A stretch of DNA of 64,000 nt from Acidovorax sp. NCPPB 3576. GTDB taxonomy: Bacteria; Pseudomonadota; Gammaproteobacteria; Burkholderiales; Burkholderiaceae_C. The stretch spans positions 2,100,501-2,164,500 of the forward strand of contig NZ_CP097267.1 in the NCBI RefSeq assembly GCF_028473605.1. Reading direction: 5' to 3'. This document shows positions 60,294 through 64,000 of this stretch, one piece after another. The translations under genes and the position numbers were made by a program. The notes beneath the pieces are model-generated. The model was not told where the DNA came from. It was given only the letters and a program-made list of their open reading frames with translations, and searched no databases. How positions within the stretch are numbered: the first letter of the stretch is position 1; every line of letters starts with the position of its first letter.

Positions 60294-61127
60294 ATGCACG
60301 AGGGCAATGATTTCGCCAATGACACGCCCATGGTGGTGCGCAAGCGGCGAAAAGGTATCTACATACTGCCCAATCTGTTCACGTTGGCAGCGCTGTTCGG
60401 GGGGTTCTATGCCATCGTCATGGCCATGAATGGGCGCTTCGATCTTGCTGCCGTCGGCGTGTTCTGTGCCATGGTGCTCGATAGCCTGGATGGACGTGTA
60501 GCCCGGATGACCAATACGCAGAGTGCCTTTGGCGAGCAGATGGATTCGCTCTCCGACATGGTGTCTTTCGGGGCAGCGCCTGCACTCATTGCGTATGAGT
60601 GGGCGTTGAAGGGGCTGGGGCGCTGGGGATGGATCGCCGCTTTCGTTTACTGCGCGTGTGCCGCCTTGCGGCTGGCCCGGTTCAATGTCAATACCGGGGT
60701 CGTCGACAAGAGATACTTTCAAGGGTTGCCATCACCCGCTGCCGCAGCGCTGGTGGCGGGCTTCATCTGGTTGCTGACGGAACTCGGGGTACGCCGCGGC
60801 GAGACGAACTGGATGAGTTGGCCTCAGGTGAGTTGGACCATGTTCGGGTTCACGCTGTATGCCGGCCTCACGATGGTGACCAACGTGCCTTTCTACAGCT
60901 TCAAAGACATTCAGATGAAGAAGAGCGTGCCGTTCGCCGTGATCGTTCTGATTGCACTGGGCATTGCCATCATCAACATCCACCCACCCACCGTGCTTTT
61001 CAGCGTGTTCGTGCTATACGGCGTGAGCGGGTATTTCGTTTATGCATGGCGCAAGGCCAAGGGGCAGCACAGCAGTGTGATCAGCATGTCCACCGATGAG
61101 CCAGACGAGCGTGGGTTGCACAAATAG
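60294..61127 (+). CDS. pssA: CDP-diacylglycerol-serine O-phosphatidyltransferase
   Basis: A 277-residue inner-membrane enzyme that makes phosphatidylserine, the precursor of phosphatidylethanolamine. The CDP-alcohol phosphotransferase motif is complete: D-x2-DG-x2-AR-x8-G-x3-D-x3-D, starting at DSLDGRVAR. About seven hydrophobic helices follow the basic KRRKGIY stretch. The ATG at 60294 is preferred over 60267 because GGAGG precedes it at 8 bases; that GGAGG belongs to a repeat. leuA follows by 96 bp. Confidence 0.93.
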   Translation: MHEGNDFANDTPMVVRKRRKGIYILPNLFTLAALFGGFYAIVMAMNGRFDLAAVGVFCAMVLDSLDGRVARMTNTQSAFGEQMDSLSDMVSFGAAPALIAYEWALKGLGRWGWIAAFVYCACAALRLARFNVNTGVVDKRYFQGLPSPAAAALVAGFIWLLTELGVRRGETNWMSWPQVSWTMFGFTLYAGLTMVTNVPFYSFKDIQMKKSVPFAVIVLIALGIAIINIHPPTVLFSVFVLYGVSGYFVYAWRKAKGQHSSVISMSTDEPDERGLHK

Positions 61128-61223
61128 ATCCACTGATCGAGACGCTTCGCACCTGCAAAGGGATCTCCGTTTTGCGTACCAGAATTTCAATTTAGCAGGC
61201 CCCACCATCTCTGGAGAAAAACA

Positions 61224-62762
61224 ATGGCAGACAAGCTGATCATTTTCGACACCACGTTGCGCGATGGAGAGCAATCGCCCGGTGCATCGATGACCAAAGA
61301 CGAAAAATTGCGCATCGCGCGGCAACTCGAGCGTCTCAAGGTCGATGTGATCGAAGCCGGTTTTGCGGCCAGCTCCAACGGCGATTTCGAGGCGGTGCAG
61401 TCCATTGCCCAAGCCATCAAGGACTCGACCATTTGCTCTCTGTCTCGTGCGAACGATCGTGATATTTCACGCGCAGCGGAAGCGCTCAAAGGCGCGAACA
61501 GCGCACGCATCCATACATTCATTGCGACTAGCGCCCTGCACATGGAAAAGAAGCTGCGCATGACACCGGAGCAGGTGTTGGAGCAGGCCAGGCAGTCGGT
61601 CCGATTCGCTCGCAATCTGATCGGAGACATCGAATTCAGCCCGGAGGATGGGTATCGCAGCGAGATGGATTTCCTCTGCCGTGTGCTGGAAGCCGTGATT
61701 GCCGAAGGGGCAACCACGATCAATGTGCCTGATACCGTCGGGTATGCCGTTCCCGAGTTGTATGGCAACTTCATCAAGACGTTGCGGGAGCGGATTCCCA
61801 ACAGCGATAAGGCCATCTGGTCCGTGCACTGCCATAACGATCTCGGCATGGCCGTGGCGAACTCGTTGGCGGGCGTGAAGATTGGTGGCGCTCGCCAGGT
61901 CGAGTGCACGATCAACGGGCTGGGTGAGCGTGCAGGCAACTGTTCGCTGGAAGAGGTGGTGATGGCAGTCAAGACGCGCAAGGACTACTTCGGACTGGAA
62001 ATGGGCATCGATGCGCAGCACATCGTGGCAGCAAGTCGGATGGTCAGCCAGACGACCGGCTTCGTCGTGCAGCCCAACAAAGCCGTGGTGGGGGCCAATG
62101 CCTTCGCGCACGCCAGCGGGATTCATCAGGACGGCGTGCTGAAGGCGCGCGACACCTACGAAATCATGCGAGCCGAAGATGTGGGCTGGTCCGCCAACAA
62201 GATCGTGCTGGGCAAGCTGAGCGGTCGCAATGCCTTCAAGCAGCGTTTGCTGGAGTTGGGCGTGCAGCTGGACAGCGAAACGGACGTGAACAGCGCTTTC
62301 GCCAAATTCAAGGAATTGGCGGATCGGAAAAGCGAGATCTTCGACGAAGACATTCTGGCGTTGGTCAGCGGCGAAAGCGCCTGCAACGAACAGGAGCAAT
62401 ACGGCTTTGTATCGCTGTCTCAGCACAGCGAAACGGGCGAGCGGCCACAGGCCACCATCGTCTTCACCGTGGCGGGCAAGGAAGTGCGAGGCCAATCGGA
62501 TGGAAACGGTCCCGTGGATGCCTCGCTCAAGGCCATTGAATCGCACGTCAAGAGTGGCGCCGAAATGGTGCTTTATTCAGTCAACGCCATCAGTGGTTCG
62601 ACGGAGAGCCAAGGCGAAGTGACTGTGCGGTTGCAGAACAGCGGTCGTGTGGTGAATGGAGTAGGCGCCGACCCGGACATCGTGGTTGCGTCAGCCAAAG
62701 CCTACATCAGTGCGTTGAACAAATTACAAAGTAAAGCCGATCGAGTCGCCGCACAGGGCTGA
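61224..62762 (+). CDS. leuA: 2-isopropylmalate synthase
   Basis: A 512-residue enzyme that condenses 2-ketoisovalerate with acetyl-CoA, the first step of leucine synthesis. The barrel starts [15 protein letters not shown], has the metal site [11 protein letters not shown], and [15 protein letters not shown]; the C-terminal regulatory domain (about 390-512) would bind leucine. CTGGAG precedes the ATG. With ilvBNC it forms the branched-chain amino acid block; pssA separates them. Confidence 0.96.
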   Translation: MADKLIIFDTTLRDGEQSPGASMTKDEKLRIARQLERLKVDVIEAGFAASSNGDFEAVQSIAQAIKDSTICSLSRANDRDISRAAEALKGANSARIHTFIATSALHMEKKLRMTPEQVLEQARQSVRFARNLIGDIEFSPEDGYRSEMDFLCRVLEAVIAEGATTINVPDTVGYAVPELYGNFIKTLRERIPNSDKAIWSVHCHNDLGMAVANSLAGVKIGGARQVECTINGLGERAGNCSLEEVVMAVKTRKDYFGLEMGIDAQHIVAASRMVSQTTGFVVQPNKAVVGANAFAHASGIHQDGVLKARDTYEIMRAEDVGWSANKIVLGKLSGRNAFKQRLLELGVQLDSETDVNSAFAKFKELADRKSEIFDEDILALVSGESACNEQEQYGFVSLSQHSETGERPQATIVFTVAGKEVRGQSDGNGPVDASLKAIESHVKSGAEMVLYSVNAISGSTESQGEVTVRLQNSGRVVNGVGADPDIVVASAKAYISALNKLQSKADRVAAQG

Positions 62763-62798
62763 CCATCGAATTTATAATTCATTCACTTTATTGAAAGG

Positions 62799-62832
62799 TC
62801 GCGCAAGGTATTGATCTTGCGCGACTTTTTTC
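62799..62832 (+). terminator. Intrinsic terminator of leuA
   Basis: GTCGCGCAAG (62799-62808) and CTTGCGCGAC (62817-62826) form a perfect 10-bp stem with an 8-base loop, followed by TTTTTT. Confidence 0.95.
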
Positions 62833-62877
62833 GATTCTGTACACTGACAAACACTTTTTACCGCTTGGAGCATTCTG

Positions 62878-63975
62878 ATGCACGTACGTCCTCGCGCTTC
62901 TTCACGTTTTTTTCGCACCGTCGCGTTTTTCGCTATGAGCATCGCGCTCGCGGCCTCCACGGTGCACGCGGCAGAGCGCAAGAAAGTGCAGGTCAAGAAG
63001 CAGGCTGCATCCGCGACGGCCAAGCAGCGTCCCGTGGCGCGATCTGCCACGGTGGTTTCTCGCAAAGCCGTGACTCGCGTCAAGGCCACCCCTCGGGTAT
63101 CTGCGCGAAGCATGAAAGCGGCTACGCGCCTAGTGGTTGTGCCTGAAAAGCTTTCCTTTGGGCAAGTTGCTGGCTTGCACTCTCTTGCCGACCCTCTGGA
63201 TTTGAAATCCAGCGTGGCCTTGGTCATTGACCAAGACACGAACGAAGTCTTGCTGAGCAAAAACGATCATGCCGTTTTGCCGATTGCATCGTTGACCAAA
63301 TTGATGACTGGCCTGCTTGTGTCGCAAGCGCATCTGCCGATGGACGAGCCCATCACCATCACGCAAGACGATGTCGATACTGAAAAATTCAGCAGTTCCC
63401 GCCTCGCCGTGGGCACGACCCTCACACGCGGCGAAATGATGCACTTGGCGCTGATGTCCAGTGAGAACCGCGCAGCCCATGCTTTGGGCCGCACGTTCCC
63501 GGGTGGGCTGGCGGCTTTCGTGGCGCAGATGAATGCCAAGGCAAAGCTGCTGGGTATGACGGACACGCGCTATGTCGAGCCCACTGGGTTGTCCAGCCAC
63601 AACCAGTCCAGCGCCCGTGACCTGGCAACCTTGGTGAACGTGGCCCATGGTGATCCAATGCTGCGCGAACTCACTACCTCTCCCAGTTACGAGGTGGCGG
63701 TGGGCCGTCGCACCTTGCAGTTCAACAACACCAATCGTTTGGTGAAAAGTCCTGCCTGGGATATCGGCCTTCAGAAGACCGGTTACATCTCTGAAGCTGG
63801 CCGTTGCTTGGTGATGCAGGCCCATATTTCGGGCCGTAAACTGATCATGGTTTTCCTGGACTCTGCTGGCAAGTTCAGTCGCCTGGGCGATGCAGAGCGT
63901 GTGCGCAACTGGGTGGAAAAACTGCCGTCCATCGGTGGCGCACCAACCCTTCACGCCATCGGTGCCAAAGAATAA
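62878..63975 (+). CDS. pbpG: D-alanyl-D-alanine endopeptidase (PBP7/PbpG family)
   Basis: A 365-residue peptidase S11 enzyme. Signal peptide at 1-31 (ending TVHAAE), then a basic Lys/Arg/Ala linker of about 60 residues, then the penicillin-binding fold with S138-LT-K141 (PIASLTKLM), the SEN triad in LMSSENRAAHALG, and KTG in GLQKTGYISEAG. It cleaves peptide crosslinks in the periplasm. The long basic linker may bind the murein or lipopolysaccharide. It ends 25 bases before the window edge. Confidence 0.94.
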   Translation: MHVRPRASSRFFRTVAFFAMSIALAASTVHAAERKKVQVKKQAASATAKQRPVARSATVVSRKAVTRVKATPRVSARSMKAATRLVVVPEKLSFGQVAGLHSLADPLDLKSSVALVIDQDTNEVLLSKNDHAVLPIASLTKLMTGLLVSQAHLPMDEPITITQDDVDTEKFSSSRLAVGTTLTRGEMMHLALMSSENRAAHALGRTFPGGLAAFVAQMNAKAKLLGMTDTRYVEPTGLSSHNQSSARDLATLVNVAHGDPMLRELTTSPSYEVAVGRRTLQFNNTNRLVKSPAWDIGLQKTGYISEAGRCLVMQAHISGRKLIMVFLDSAGKFSRLGDAERVRNWVEKLPSIGGAPTLHAIGAKE

Positions 63976-64000
63976 AACCTTCGCTTGCGTTTCGCCTGCA

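Overview
The window is one continuous stretch of GC-rich chromosome from a betaproteobacterium of the family Comamonadaceae, most like Acidovorax and its relatives. The evidence is high GC with strong third-position bias, three intact Bug/TctC-type periplasmic binding proteins plus the stump of a fourth, the sigma factor-DUF3619-DUF3106-RDD gene order, a tandem glycine riboswitch before gcvTHP, and a short AT-rich hairpin repeat of a kind common in this family. I see no rRNA, tRNA, CRISPR array, prophage or insertion sequence. About 60 protein genes are supported, plus two gene remnants.

Layout. 0-9.7 kb: a PilZ fragment, a 2OG-Fe(II) dioxygenase, a universal stress protein, a Bug protein, a short-chain dehydrogenase, an RluA-type pseudouridine synthase overlapping a soluble hybrid histidine kinase, a MerR regulator with its MFS target, and a periplasmic FKBP. 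9.7-15.3 kb: gcvT-gcvH-gcvP behind a tandem glycine riboswitch, divergent from an Lrp/AsnC regulator. 15.4-25.1 kb: lipocalin, ETF-ubiquinone oxidoreductase divergent from an SDR across a perfect palindrome, a DMT transporter, an orphan LuxR-type quorum receptor followed by a periplasmic catalase and an ankyrin protein (katB-ankB type), a diiron-type hydrolase and a thioesterase.

25.1-31.2 kb: a galactarate/talarate operon (Bug protein, enolase-superfamily dehydratase, GarD) divergent from a LacI regulator, with two operator-like sites spaced 106 bp apart; then a TetR gene sharing a 22-bp operator-like sequence with the diiron hydrolase 6 kb away. 31.2-37.6 kb: the most unusual region, a copper-oxidase operon of multicopper oxidase, tyrosinase, small secreted protein and DJ-1/PfpI protein, preceded by an AhpD-like gene and an IclR regulator. 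37.7-41.1 kb: a catabolic operon (Bug protein, RraA aldolase, 2-hydroxyacid dehydrogenase) holding two decayed genes.

41.2-50.5 kb: KatG, a type II NADH dehydrogenase, a repeat-rich lipoprotein, a PAS-LuxR regulator divergent from scoAB across an 8+8-bp inverted repeat, a small ORF in front of cheW, and a FemAB/GNAT-like protein. 50.6-56.3 kb: nadE-glnB, LOG-dgkA, and RDD/DUF3106/DUF3619/ECF sigma. 56.4-64 kb: the branched-chain amino acid block ilvB-ilvN-ilvC, pssA, leuA, then a PBP7-type endopeptidase.

The best candidates for new biology are the tyrosinase/multicopper oxidase/DJ-1 operon, the LuxR solo beside a periplasmic catalase pair, and a 47-nt repeat family that appears to have entered the gcvP coding sequence and to supply the ribosome binding site of pssA.
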